From: CAZXEU01 sp964639665 | GTDB lineage: Bacteria; Bacteroidota; Rhodothermia; Rhodothermales; Bin80 | Assembly: GCA_964639665.1 (NCBI GenBank) | Contig: CAZXEU010000063.1 | Location: forward strand, 1 to 19,254 | Reading direction: 5' to 3' | DNA length: 19,254 bases | Part shown: positions 7,224 to 16,200 of the stretch, one piece after another | Layout: every line of letters starts with the position of its first letter | Position numbering within the stretch: the first letter of the stretch is position 1 | Notes under the pieces: model-generated | What the model saw: the letters and a program-made list of their open reading frames with translations, nothing else | Told to the model about the DNA's origin: nothing | Database searches by the model: none | Program-made: the position numbers and the translations under genes

Positions 7224-8459
7224 GTGTACCATAAGACGCGACTGCCCGGCGGAGTGCGGGTTGTTACGGAGCACATTCCTTCGGTGCGCTCCATATCCGC
7301 CGGCATCTGGGTACACACCGGAAGCCGGGACGAGCCGGGTTCGAAGGCGGGCGTCAGCCACTTCATCGAACACATGGTGTTCAAGGGCACGGCTAAGCGC
7401 CGGATGCACCAGATCGCCCGCCGCCTGGAATCGGTGGGCGGTTATCTCAATGCGTTCACCGGCAAGGAGTACACCTGCTTCTATGCGCGCGCGCTGGATG
7501 AGCACCTGGACCGGGCAGTCGATACCATTGCGGACCTCGTGCTGCATCCCGTCTTCCCGGAGAAGGAGCTCCTGAAGGAAAAGGCCGTCGTCCTCGAGGA
7601 AATGAAGATGTACGAGGACTCGGCAGAGGACGTGGTCTTTGACCGGTTCGAGCGGGCCGTCTACGCCAGGCATCCGCTGGGGCTGCCGATTGTGGGGTTT
7701 CCGGAAACGGTGGGCAAACTGACCCGGCAGGATCTTCTCGACTACATGGAGGCACACTACATCCCGGATCGCATGATCCTGGCGGTAGCCGGCAACGCCA
7801 CGCATGAGCGTGTCGTGCGCATTGCCTCGAGAATATTTGGCGATGCCGCTAGCCAGAGCAGCGGCTGGAGCCGCGAGCCGGTCGGCGACTACGAGCCTCA
7901 GCGGGTCAGGGAGCAGAAGCCCATTCAGCAGGCCCACCTTATTCTGGGCCGGCGCGGGCTGGGCATACAGCATTCGAAACGCACGGCGCTTTCCATTCTC
8001 AATACGCTCCTGGGAGGCGGCATGTCGAGCCGCCTGAACCAGAACATCCGCGAGAAATACGGCTATTGCTACCACGTATCCTCATTCGCGAACATGCACT
8101 CGGACTCGGGCGATCTCGGCGTGTACATGGGCACCGATCCGTCGCGTATCCGGCACGCCACGAAGCTCATCTTCCGGGAGCTCGATCGCCTGTGCCAAAA
8201 GCCGGTCGGGAGCCGGACGCTGAGCCAGGCCAAGAGCCAGGTCAAGGGACACATCATGCTCGGCCTTGAGAGCATGAGCAACCGCATGATGCGCATTGCG
8301 AGGCAGGAACTGCTCCTGGGTGGCTACATCACGCTGGACGCCGTGCTGGAAGAGGTGGACCAGGTCGAAGCCGCGGCTGTGCAGGATGTAGCCCGCGAGC
8401 TGTTCGACGAAAAGGCTTTCTCAAGCGTGGTGGTGGTCCCGCAGAACGGGAAGGCATGA
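7224..8459 (+). CDS. M16 family zinc metallopeptidase (processing-peptidase-like)
   Basis: Member of peptidase family M16B, related to mitochondrial processing peptidase beta and to the YmxG/MlpA proteins encoded next to pnp in other bacteria. The inverted zinc motif is complete: His46-x-x-Glu49-His50, with the third ligand Glu126 exactly 76 residues after His50, inside LEEMKMYED. The C-terminal half has the usual inactive M16 domain with GGGMSSRLNQNIREKYGYCY. It is 411 residues, the single-gene length. An in-frame TGA at 7209 leaves the GTG at 7224 as the first usable start, followed directly by the family-typical opening YHKTRLPGGVRVV. No signal peptide is visible, so it is probably cytoplasmic. 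Its natural substrate cannot be told from sequence. Its TGA overlaps the next ATG (ATGA). Confidence 0.93.
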   Translation: MYHKTRLPGGVRVVTEHIPSVRSISAGIWVHTGSRDEPGSKAGVSHFIEHMVFKGTAKRRMHQIARRLESVGGYLNAFTGKEYTCFYARALDEHLDRAVDTIADLVLHPVFPEKELLKEKAVVLEEMKMYEDSAEDVVFDRFERAVYARHPLGLPIVGFPETVGKLTRQDLLDYMEAHYIPDRMILAVAGNATHERVVRIASRIFGDAASQSSGWSREPVGDYEPQRVREQKPIQQAHLILGRRGLGIQHSKRTALSILNTLLGGGMSSRLNQNIREKYGYCYHVSSFANMHSDSGDLGVYMGTDPSRIRHATKLIFRELDRLCQKPVGSRTLSQAKSQVKGHIMLGLESMSNRMMRIARQELLLGGYITLDAVLEEVDQVEAAAVQDVARELFDEKAFSSVVVVPQNGKA

Positions 8460-9382
8460 AAGTCCTGGTGACCGGCGGCGCGGGGTTTATCGGCTCCCAT
8501 GTGGTTGACGCGCTCCTGGGTTGCGGGCACGAGGTAGAGGTCCTGGACGATCTGTCCACCGGTCGACGCGCAAACCTGCCGGAAGGCGTACCGCTGCACA
8601 AACTCGACATACGCAGCCCTGCGGCGGCACAGCTGGTCGCAGGCGGCACGTTCGGTGCGCTGGTCCACCATGCGGCCCAGATGGACGTGCGAAAGAGCGT
8701 AGCCGAGCCCGTCTTCGATGCGGACGTCAACATTGCGGGTTTCCTCAACCTGCTCGAAGCCTGCCGTCGCGCGGATGTGCGCAGGGTGGTCTTTGCCTCC
8801 ACGGGCGGCGCCATTTACGGGGAGCCTCGTCAGGTTCCGCAGGCGGAATCGCACGTCTTGCAGCCCGTGTCTCCTTACGGACTTTCCAAGCTGGCGGCGG
8901 AAAGGTACCTCTTCTGGTACGGCGCGCAGTACGGTATCCGCTGCGCGGCCCTGCGCTACGGCAACGTATACGGGCCGCGCCAGAATCCGCACGGAGAGGC
9001 CGGCGTGGTGGCCATCTTTCTGAACCGCATGCTGCGCGGCGAGCATCCTGTCATCAACGGCGACGGCAGGCAGACAAGGGACTATGTCTATGTCAGCGAC
9101 GTGGCGGCGGCGAACGTGGCGGCGCTGGACCATGCAGGCAATTCCCTGGTGTGCAACATCGGAACGGGGCACGAGACGGACGTGGTCACCATCTTTCGCA
9201 GCCTGCGTGCCGCGCTGGGCGTGGACGTGCCCGAGGTTTACGGTCCGGCGAAGAAAGGCGAGCAGCGGCGAAGCGTGCTTGATACGGCCGAAGCTGCGCG
9301 GCTTCTGGGCTGGAGCCCAGAGACGGATATCGGGGAGGGCCTTCGGCTTACGGCCGCCTGGTTTGCCGCCCGAATGCGGTAG
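8456..9382 (+). CDS. NAD-dependent epimerase/dehydratase, UDP-glucose 4-epimerase-like
   Basis: Extended short-chain dehydrogenase/reductase acting on a nucleotide sugar. It has the Rossmann motif TGGAGFIG at 6-13, the DDLSTG segment, Ser115-Thr116 and the catalytic Tyr141-x3-Lys145 in SPYGLSK. Further family signatures are RYGNVYGPRQ, GDGRQTRDYVYVSDV and the C-terminal LGWSPETDIGEGLRLT. At 308 residues it matches the short GalE-like bacterial epimerases. The ATG overlaps the stop of the M16 peptidase gene and scpA starts 9 bp downstream, so it is co-transcribed with housekeeping genes rather than a sugar cluster. UDP-galactose production is the first guess, but other UDP- or dTDP-sugar epimerases share these motifs, so I give no gene symbol. 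Confidence 0.9.
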   Translation: MKVLVTGGAGFIGSHVVDALLGCGHEVEVLDDLSTGRRANLPEGVPLHKLDIRSPAAAQLVAGGTFGALVHHAAQMDVRKSVAEPVFDADVNIAGFLNLLEACRRADVRRVVFASTGGAIYGEPRQVPQAESHVLQPVSPYGLSKLAAERYLFWYGAQYGIRCAALRYGNVYGPRQNPHGEAGVVAIFLNRMLRGEHPVINGDGRQTRDYVYVSDVAAANVAALDHAGNSLVCNIGTGHETDVVTIFRSLRAALGVDVPEVYGPAKKGEQRRSVLDTAEAARLLGWSPETDIGEGLRLTAAWFAARMR

Positions 9383-9391
9383 TATACTCCT

Positions 9392-10096
9392 ATGTACCGG
9401 ATCCAGCTCAAGGATTTTGAGGGTCCGCTGGACCTGCTTCTCTTCTTCATCCGGCGGGATGAGCTTGACATCTTCGACATTCCCATTGCCACCATTACGG
9501 AGGAGTACCTTTCCTACGTCCAGGTCCTGGAGGACATCGACCTGGACGGCGTCGCGGACTTCATCTACATGGCTGCCATGCTGATTGCCATCAAGGCACG
9601 GATGCTGCTTCCTCAGCCGGAGCCAGAGGAGGAGGGCGAGCCGGAGGATCCGCGGCTGGAGCTTGTCGAACGGCTCCTCGAGTATGCGCGCTACAAGGAA
9701 GCGGCGGGCAAGCTGGACGAACTGGCGCAGGACCGGTCGATGCTCTTTACCCGCGGCAGGGCGTCCGCGCCCCAGTTCGAGGCGGCACTGCCCGAGAAGC
9801 TGGTCAATACGACCATCTATGACCTGGTGGGGGCGCTCCGCAAAGTGCTGACGGAGGTGCGCGAGGAGCCCGGGCTTCAGGTGCGCGGCGCAGACTATTC
9901 CGTAGCAGAGCAGCGCGCGTTTGTGCTTGCCTCGCTGGGGCGGCAGCCGGTTCAGCCCTTTTCCCGGCTCGTGGCGGGCGGCAGCAAGCCGTTTATTATT
10001 GCCACGTTCCTGGCCATCCTCGAAATGGCTCAGCAAGGCGTGGTAACGGTTGCGATCACGGACCGGGCGGACGATTTTCGGGTGGAACGCCAGTAA
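9392..10096 (+). CDS. scpA: Segregation and condensation protein A (kleisin)
   Basis: Kleisin subunit of the SMC-ScpAB condensin, bridging the two SMC heads and binding ScpB to organise and segregate the chromosome. The 234-residue protein opens with the diagnostic FEGPLDLLLFFIRRDELDIF and IATITEEYL. It continues with YMAAMLIAIKARMLLP, an acidic linker (PEPEEEGEPEDP) and the middle segment LLEYARYKEAAGKL. The C-terminal winged helix contains the FLAILEMAQQGVV segment and typical closing strands. The ATG at 9392 is 9 bp after the epimerase stop, with no clear ribosome site. scpB follows 11 bp later, the standard pairing. No smc gene lies in the window. Confidence 0.96.
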   Translation: MYRIQLKDFEGPLDLLLFFIRRDELDIFDIPIATITEEYLSYVQVLEDIDLDGVADFIYMAAMLIAIKARMLLPQPEPEEEGEPEDPRLELVERLLEYARYKEAAGKLDELAQDRSMLFTRGRASAPQFEAALPEKLVNTTIYDLVGALRKVLTEVREEPGLQVRGADYSVAEQRAFVLASLGRQPVQPFSRLVAGGSKPFIIATFLAILEMAQQGVVTVAITDRADDFRVERQ

Positions 10097-10097
10097 C

Positions 10098-10103
10098 GGA
10101 GGA
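10098..10103 (+). promoter_or_regulatory. Ribosome binding site of scpB
   Basis: GGAGGA, four bases before the GTG at 10108, is the strongest Shine-Dalgarno match in the window. It begins two bases after the scpA stop codon and supports the GTG start. Confidence 0.6.
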
Positions 10104-10107
10104 AAGC

Positions 10108-10752
10108 GTGGACGAATCGTCGCAACTGGCCGAGCTTGCGCGCACCGTCGAGGCCCTGGTCTTCGGTGCGGACGAGCCGATTCAGACGGCCCAGATTGCC
10201 GCCATATTCTCGGAGGTATACGGCGCAGAACGGCCGGCCGAAGATCTGGTGCAGCAGGCCGTCGACCTGGTCAACAACCGGTACGAACAAACGGGCAGCG
10301 TACTGCGACTCAGAAACTGGGCGGGGGGCCTCAGGATGACCACCACGCCCGACGTAGCCGGAGCACTCAAGGCCTTTTTTCGCAGCGAGCAGGCGCGGCA
10401 CCTGACGCGTCCGCTCATGGAGACGCTGGCTATCGTGGCCTACCGGCAGCCGGTTACCAAGCCGGAGGCAGATCATGTTCGCGGTGTCGACTCCGACTAT
10501 GCCCTCAGAAAGCTTCTGGAGCTGGGGCTCGTCGATATCGTGGGCCGTGCGGATTCTGTGGGCCGCCCGATCCTGTACGGCACCACGCGGCGGTTCCTGG
10601 AAGAATTCGGGCTCGCGGGCCTGGAGCAGTTGCCGAACCTTCGCGAAATAGAAGAGTTACTACAAGATCCTTCATTCAGCCACGAACGGGCGCGGCTTCT
10701 GATGCTAAAGGGACTTGATGCGGAGCCGGATGCTGCGTCCGGGGACAGCTGA
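10108..10752 (+). CDS. scpB: Segregation and condensation protein B
   Basis: Accessory subunit of the SMC-ScpAB complex; a dimer of paired winged-helix domains that binds ScpA. The 214-residue product starts at a GTG preceded by a strong ribosome site. The opening ARTVEALVFGADEPI is typical of the first winged helix. The second carries the strongly conserved ETLAIVAYRQPVTKPEADHV then RGVDSDYALRKLLELGLV, followed by GRPILYGTT, FLEEFGL and the LPNL segment. It has the normal length for the family. It lies 11 bp downstream of scpA and is followed by a small hairpin, then by a pseudouridine synthase gene, a neighbourhood common in bacteria. Confidence 0.96.
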   Translation: MDESSQLAELARTVEALVFGADEPIQTAQIAAIFSEVYGAERPAEDLVQQAVDLVNNRYEQTGSVLRLRNWAGGLRMTTTPDVAGALKAFFRSEQARHLTRPLMETLAIVAYRQPVTKPEADHVRGVDSDYALRKLLELGLVDIVGRADSVGRPILYGTTRRFLEEFGLAGLEQLPNLREIEELLQDPSFSHERARLLMLKGLDAEPDAASGDS

Positions 10753-10757
10753 ACCGG

Positions 10758-10782
10758 GGCACGGCGCCAAGCCGTGCCTTTG
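10758..10782 (+). terminator. Possible weak hairpin terminator after scpB
   Basis: GGCACGGC (10758-10765) and GCCGTGCC (10771-10778) form a perfect 8-bp GC-rich stem with a 5-base loop, followed by TTTGTCATTTG. The T-tract is interrupted and rluB starts only about 30 bases downstream, so partial attenuation or a processing/stability hairpin fits better than full termination. Confidence 0.4.
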
Positions 10783-10810
10783 TCATTTGTAGAGCACGGA
10801 GCCGGGGCAC

Positions 10811-11575
10811 ATGGCAAGGCGCAGGGGCCACGAGGACGACAGCAGAGCCGTTCTGCAGTCCGGCAGGCTCAACCGGTACGTGGCCCGTGCAGGAGTTTGC
10901 TCGCGCCGGAGCGCCGACAGGCTGATAGACGAGGGCAAAGTCAAGGTCAACGGGCACGTCGTGTCCGAGTACTGGCATGCCGTCAGTGCGTCGGACACGG
11001 TGGAAGTAAATGGTCGGGTGATCTCTCCCCGCCCGTTCGGTTATCTGCTGCTCAACAAGCCGGCCGGCATCATCACGTCAGCCTCGGACGAGCGAGGCAG
11101 GCGCACCGTGATGGACCTGGTGGACGGCGCCCCGACTAGTGCCATGTTTCCCGTGGGCCGGCTCGACAAGGATACTACCGGCGTTCTTCTTTTGACGTCG
11201 GACGGAGACCTGGCCCACCGTCTCATGCATCCGAGCTACGAGGTGGCCAAGCGCTACGTGGTGCGCACCCGGAGTCCCGTGTCGGAGCGCGATCTTTCCC
11301 GCCTCAGAAGCGGCGTTGAGCTGGAGGACGGCCCCGCGGCCGCCGACATGGCCCTCCTGGTGCGCCCGGAGGACCCGCACCGCGTTGCGCTGGAGATCCA
11401 CACCGGGCGCAATCGGCAGGTACGCCGGATGTTTGAGGCCCTTGGACACGAGGTGGCCGGGCTTGACCGTGCGGCGTATGCGGGCCTTACGGCACGCGGA
11501 GTGCGGCGCGGCCGTTGGCGCAGGCTCACCGATGCCGAAGTCCGGCGCATAAGAAGACTCGTAAGACTCAGGTAG
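10811..11575 (+). CDS. rluB: Ribosomal large-subunit pseudouridine synthase, RsuA/RluB family
   Basis: Makes pseudouridine in rRNA; the RluB branch acts on helix 89/90-region uridines of 23S rRNA, while RsuA acts on 16S. The N-terminal S4 RNA-binding domain spans about residues 17-65 (GRLNRYVARAGVCSRRSADRL, then VKVNG). The catalytic domain has LLNKPAGIITSASD and the motif GRLDKDTTG with catalytic Asp119. The Arg-rich GRNRQVRRMFEALGHEV is typical of this family. The protein has 254 residues; family membership is very secure. The RluB name rests on length and on the scpA-scpB-rluB neighbourhood, which is common in bacteria; RsuA or RluE/F specificity cannot be excluded from sequence alone. Confidence 0.88.
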   Translation: MARRRGHEDDSRAVLQSGRLNRYVARAGVCSRRSADRLIDEGKVKVNGHVVSEYWHAVSASDTVEVNGRVISPRPFGYLLLNKPAGIITSASDERGRRTVMDLVDGAPTSAMFPVGRLDKDTTGVLLLTSDGDLAHRLMHPSYEVAKRYVVRTRSPVSERDLSRLRSGVELEDGPAAADMALLVRPEDPHRVALEIHTGRNRQVRRMFEALGHEVAGLDRAAYAGLTARGVRRGRWRRLTDAEVRRIRRLVRLR

Positions 11576-11577
11576 CT

Positions 11578-13086
11578 ATGACCCACGCAAGGCAGTCCGA
11601 GGCGCTGAAGGTAATCCTGGAAGGCAAGCTTCGCCATGAAGGGCTGACGTACGACGACGTGCTGCTGGTTCCGCGAAAGTCGCGCGTCATGCCGCGGGAC
11701 GTTAACATCGCCACGCGCCTTACCCGCCGTATCAATCTGAACGTGCCGCTGCTGTCCGCAGCCATGGATACGGTCACGGAATCCCGCCTGGCGATTGCCA
11801 TGGCGCGCGAGGGCGGCGTCGGGGTCCTGCACAAGAACATGGATGCCGAATCGCAGGCCGGAGAGGTCCGCCGGGTGAAGCGCTCGGAAAGCGGCATGAT
11901 CATGGATCCCATCACGCTGGGGCCTGACCGCCGGGTCCGGGATGCGCGCTCTCTCATGGCACGCTACTCGATCGGGGGCATCCCCATCGTGGATGACGCC
12001 GGCCGGCTGGTCGGCATCGTCACCAACCGCGATTTGCGGTTCCAGGCGGACGACGATGCGCCGCTCAGCGATATCATGACGACAGGCAGGCTGGTGACCG
12101 TGCCCATGGGAACGACACTGCAGCAGGCCGAAGCGACGCTGCAGCGGTACAAGATCGAAAAGCTGCCCGTAGTGGACGATCGCGGCTACCTGAAGGGGCT
12201 CATCACGTTCAAGGACATCGAGAAAAAGCGGCGCCATCCGCTGGCGTGCAAGGACGAACACGGGCGCCTGCGCGTGGGGGCTGCCGTGGGCGTTACCGCG
12301 GACCTTGATGACCGCGTTGCCGCGCTAGCGGAAGCCGGCGCGGACTTTGTGGTAGTGGACACGGCGCATGGGCACTCGGAAGGCGTGCTCCGCGCCGTCA
12401 CGCGTGTCAAGGAGCAGAGGCCGGAACTGGAAGTCGTGGCCGGAAACGTGGCCACGCGCGAGGGTACGGAAGATCTGATTGCTGCCGGCGCGGACGCGGT
12501 CAAGGTGGGCATCGGCCCCGGCTCCATCTGCACGACGCGCGTGGTAGCCGGCGTGGGCGTGCCCCAGCTAACGGCCATCATGGAGTGTGCTGCCGCGGGC
12601 AAGAAGCACGGCGTGCCCGTCATCGCCGATGGCGGCGTCAAGCAGACGGGCGACGTGGCAAAGGCGCTCGCCGCGGGCGCGCACAGCGTGATGATCGGCA
12701 GCCTGTTCGCCGCCGTGGAGGAAAGTCCGGGCGAGACCATCCTGTACGAAGGCCGCAAGTACAAGAGCTACCGCGGCATGGGCTCGCTGGGAGCCATGGA
12801 GTCCGGAAGCAAGGACCGCTACTTCCAGGACGCGGAGGATGACATCAGCAAGCTGGTGCCGGAGGGCATTGAGGGGCGCGTGCCGTATAGCGGCAATCTG
12901 AGCGAGGTGGTCTACCAGATGATCGGCGGCCTGCGTGCCGCCATGGGCTACTGCGGCTGTGCTTCCGTGGAAGAATTTCGCTCCGATGCGCGCTTTGTCC
13001 GGATAACGGACGCCGGCCTGCGGGAAAGCCATCCGCACGATGTGCACATCACCAAGGAGTCGCCGAATTACAGCATGCGCAGGTAG
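11578..13086 (+). CDS. guaB: Inosine-5'-monophosphate dehydrogenase
   Basis: NAD-dependent oxidation of IMP to XMP, the committed step of GTP synthesis. From the ATG at 11578, two bases after the rluB stop, the protein is 502 residues, close to the family norm. The frame is open to 11515, but the extra 21 residues are basic, overlap rluB and do not match the family. The N-terminus has LTYDDVLLVPRKS. Two CBS domains (about 108-215) sit inside the barrel. The active-site loop GIGPGSICTTRVVAGVG gives catalytic Cys318, followed by ADGGVKQTGDVAKALAAGA, GMGSLGAM and the flap motif RYFQ at 414-417. All catalytic elements are present. It appears to be the last gene of the operon, with a 151-bp gap after it, although no clear terminator follows. 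Confidence 0.97.
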   Translation: MTHARQSEALKVILEGKLRHEGLTYDDVLLVPRKSRVMPRDVNIATRLTRRINLNVPLLSAAMDTVTESRLAIAMAREGGVGVLHKNMDAESQAGEVRRVKRSESGMIMDPITLGPDRRVRDARSLMARYSIGGIPIVDDAGRLVGIVTNRDLRFQADDDAPLSDIMTTGRLVTVPMGTTLQQAEATLQRYKIEKLPVVDDRGYLKGLITFKDIEKKRRHPLACKDEHGRLRVGAAVGVTADLDDRVAALAEAGADFVVVDTAHGHSEGVLRAVTRVKEQRPELEVVAGNVATREGTEDLIAAGADAVKVGIGPGSICTTRVVAGVGVPQLTAIMECAAAGKKHGVPVIADGGVKQTGDVAKALAAGAHSVMIGSLFAAVEESPGETILYEGRKYKSYRGMGSLGAMESGSKDRYFQDAEDDISKLVPEGIEGRVPYSGNLSEVVYQMIGGLRAAMGYCGCASVEEFRSDARFVRITDAGLRESHPHDVHITKESPNYSMRR

Positions 13087-13116
13087 GCCGAGCGCCGGAT
13101 CCGCGGGGCCGGATGC

Positions 13117-13145
13117 TTGATTGAAATCCCGGCACGGCGTATATT
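13117..13145 (+). promoter_or_regulatory. Candidate promoter of the susCD operon
   Basis: TTGATT (13117-13122) and TATATT (13140-13145) are separated by exactly 17 bp in an otherwise GC-rich gap after guaB. The downstream element extends as TATATTTC, which also resembles the Bacteroidota -7 element (TAnnTTTG). Transcription would start near 13152, leaving a leader of about 85 bases before susC. A second AT-rich patch (ATATTATTGCC at 13201) lies nearer the gene and could be an alternative -10 or simply the A/T-rich translation initiation region. Confidence 0.45.
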
Positions 13146-13237
13146 TCTCTGCTGACTAAAGCGTCGGGCTTGCGTTTCGAACAAGGCTCCCGGGCCCGCC
13201 ATATTATTGCCTTTTTTCAACTCAAACATCGAACGCT

Positions 13238-16200
13238 ATGAAGAGAGCGCTTCAATCTCACCGGCTCCTGCCGCACCTTGCCCGTACATCGGCGCTGTGC
13301 CTTTTGCTTGTCCTCGGGGCGGCCCAGGCAGCGGCGCAGACGCACACCGTGCGGGGCACCGTCCTGTCCGCCTCGGACAATTTGCCGCTTCCCGCGGTAA
13401 ACGTCGTGGAAGTCGGCACGCTGAATGGCACGGCTACGGACGTCGACGGCACGTTTGCCCTTACCGTGGCAAGCCCGAATGCCAGCCTCAACATTTCATT
13501 TGTCGGGTTTGTATCCCAGACCGTGGCCCTGGAAGGGCAGAACAACCTGACCGTTTCGCTCCAGGAGGATGTCGCGCTCCTGGAGGAAGTCGTGGTGACG
13601 GCCGGCGGCATTGAGCGCAAGGAGCGCGCCATCGGGTATGCGGTCACGGAGGTCAGCGGCGAGGATCTGCGCGAAGTGCGCGAGAACAACGTCGCCAATG
13701 CACTGGCAGGCAAGGTGGCCGGTGTGCTGGTTACCAAGCCGGCGACGGGCCCCGCGGGCTCCAGCCGCGTCATCATTCGCGGCGCCTCTTCACTTGGAGA
13801 GGACAGCCAGCCGCTCTATGTCGTGGACGGTATTCCGATTGACAACTCGACGCTGGGCTCGGCCGGCATGTGGGGCGGCTCGGACGGCGGCGACGGGATT
13901 TCGTCGGTCAACGCGGATGACATCGAGAAAGTCACCGTGCTCAAGGGGCCATCGGCCGCTGCGCTTTACGGCACGCGTGCCAAGAATGGCGTGATTTTGA
14001 TCACGACCAAGCGGGCGACGCCCGGGCTAGGGCTCGGCGTGGAATTCAGCAGTAACACCACGTTCGAGGATGTGCTGGTCAAGACGGACTGGCAGCAGGA
14101 GTACGGCCAGGGCACGCGCGGAACGAAACCGGTCTCGGTGGACGACGCGCTTAGTACGGCCGACTTCTCCTGGGGAGCGCCCCTGGACGGCTCGGACGTC
14201 ATCAGCTGGGACGGCACCATGCAGCCCTACGCCCTGGCTTCCGACGCGGTGCAGTCCTTCTACAACACCGGAATAACGTCCACGAACTCCCTGGCGCTTA
14301 CTACGTCGACGCAGACATCGTCCATGCGGATCGGCATGTCTCACCTGGAGAACAGCGGGATTGCGCCCAATTCCGGCTTGCAGAGGACATCCTTCTCCAT
14401 GCGGGGCACATCCAGCTTCGGCTCTCGCCTGAGCGCGGATGCGAAACTGAATTTCGTGCGCGAATACGTGGTCAACCGGCCCAGGCTTTCCGACTCGCCC
14501 GGCAATGCCAACTACTCGGTATATCAGCTTGCACAAAACGTGGATGTCACGACGCTCGAGTGTCCTCCGGAGGATTCGGCCTGTACCGAACCCGGCACGG
14601 ATATCGACGGCACCGAGCTGCATCGAGGATTGTTTGGCAGCATCTACACGCAGAACCCTTACTGGGCCGCCTACCAGTTCAAGAGCAGCGACGAGGACCG
14701 GCGCATTATCGGATTTGCCTCGCTGACCTATGAATTCACGGACTGGCTCTCGCTCATGGGTCGCTTCGGCGGCGACACCTACGCTACGCGGCGGACGGGC
14801 ATCACTCCCTATGGCACGGCCTATTCGCCGCTTGGAGGCCAGAACGAACAGGAATTCAGGATCACGGAAATAAACACTGATTTCCTGCTGGCAGCCGAGA
14901 GGCAGGTCAGCTCCATTGGCATCCAGGCCAATTTCGGCGGCAACCTTCTGTATCGCGAGCGGGAGAATCTCACGCTCAGTGGAGGCGGGGGCTTCAACGT
15001 GCCCGGGCTAGAGGTGGTCACGAACCAGAACACGCGCTCGCACGGCTACGGCTACAACGAGAAGCAGATCAACTCGCTTTATGGTTCTGCGGAGCTGTCC
15101 TACAACGATATTTTCTTCCTGAACTTCACAGCACGCAACGACTGGTCTTCCACGCTTCCCATAGAGAATAATTCGTATTTCTATCCGTCGATCAGCGGCA
15201 GTTTCGTGTTCTCGGACGCGCTCAGGGTGCCATCCTGGATAAGCTTTGGCAAGGTCCGGGCTTCATGGGCGGAAGTCGGGGGCGACACCAATCCATACTC
15301 CTTGGCGCTTACGTACAGCCTGCAGGGGAGTCACCTCGGGCAGCCGAGAGGTGCCATTGCCCAGGGCCAGATTCCGTTGGCCTCGCTGAAGCCTTCTTCC
15401 AGTGTGGGTATCGAAGGAGGGTTGGACGTGCGCTTCATGGAAAACCGCTTCGGCGTCGATTTCACCTGGTACACCCAGTCCGCGACGGACCAGATTCTGT
15501 CTACGACGATTTCGAGTGCGTCCGGCTTCGGAAGCCAGGTCATCAATGCCGGGGAGATCAAGAATACCGGCGTGGAGCTCTTGCTTACGACGACGCCTTA
15601 CCGGACCGCCGATATGCGCTGGAGCCTTGACTTCAACATCTCCCGGAATACCAACGAGGTAGTGGAGCTGGTGGAGGGACAAACTTCGCTGGTGCTTGCC
15701 GAGAGCCGGCATCGCGGAAACTTCGTTACGGCGGACGTGGGCGAGCCCTACGGGTCCATCAAGGGACGGAAGTACCTGAGGCAGAACGTCCCTGCGGACG
15801 GCTCCGACTGTGACGCCACCGGAGCCATTGTCCACGACGCGGACGGACTTCCCATGCGGACGTCCGACCTGTGCGTGATCGGCAACGGGAGCCCCGATGT
15901 GCTTGGCGGCATTGCCAATACGCTGCGTTACAAGAACCTCACGTTGAATCTGCTTCTCGACTTGCGCTTCGGAGGCGACATCTTCTCCGTTACTAACAGC
16001 GCTGCGTATGACAACGGCCTTCACATGAACACCCTGCAGGGCCGCGCGGAAGGCTACATAGTGGGCGACGGCGTAAACCAGGACGGCGGCGCCAACACCG
16101 TGCAGGCGGACCCGCAGGACTACTGGGGACGCATCGGCGGCGGCTTTATCGGCGAGGAATTCGTGTACGATGCGAGCTTTGTCAAGCTGCGGGAACTCCA

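Noticed and set aside
8324..10036. 570-codon open frame on the minus strand
   Set aside because: It lies antisense to the M16 peptidase, epimerase and scpA genes, all with clear motifs. Its translation is rich in Arg/His/Gln and has no domain; it is a shadow of GC-rich codon usage.
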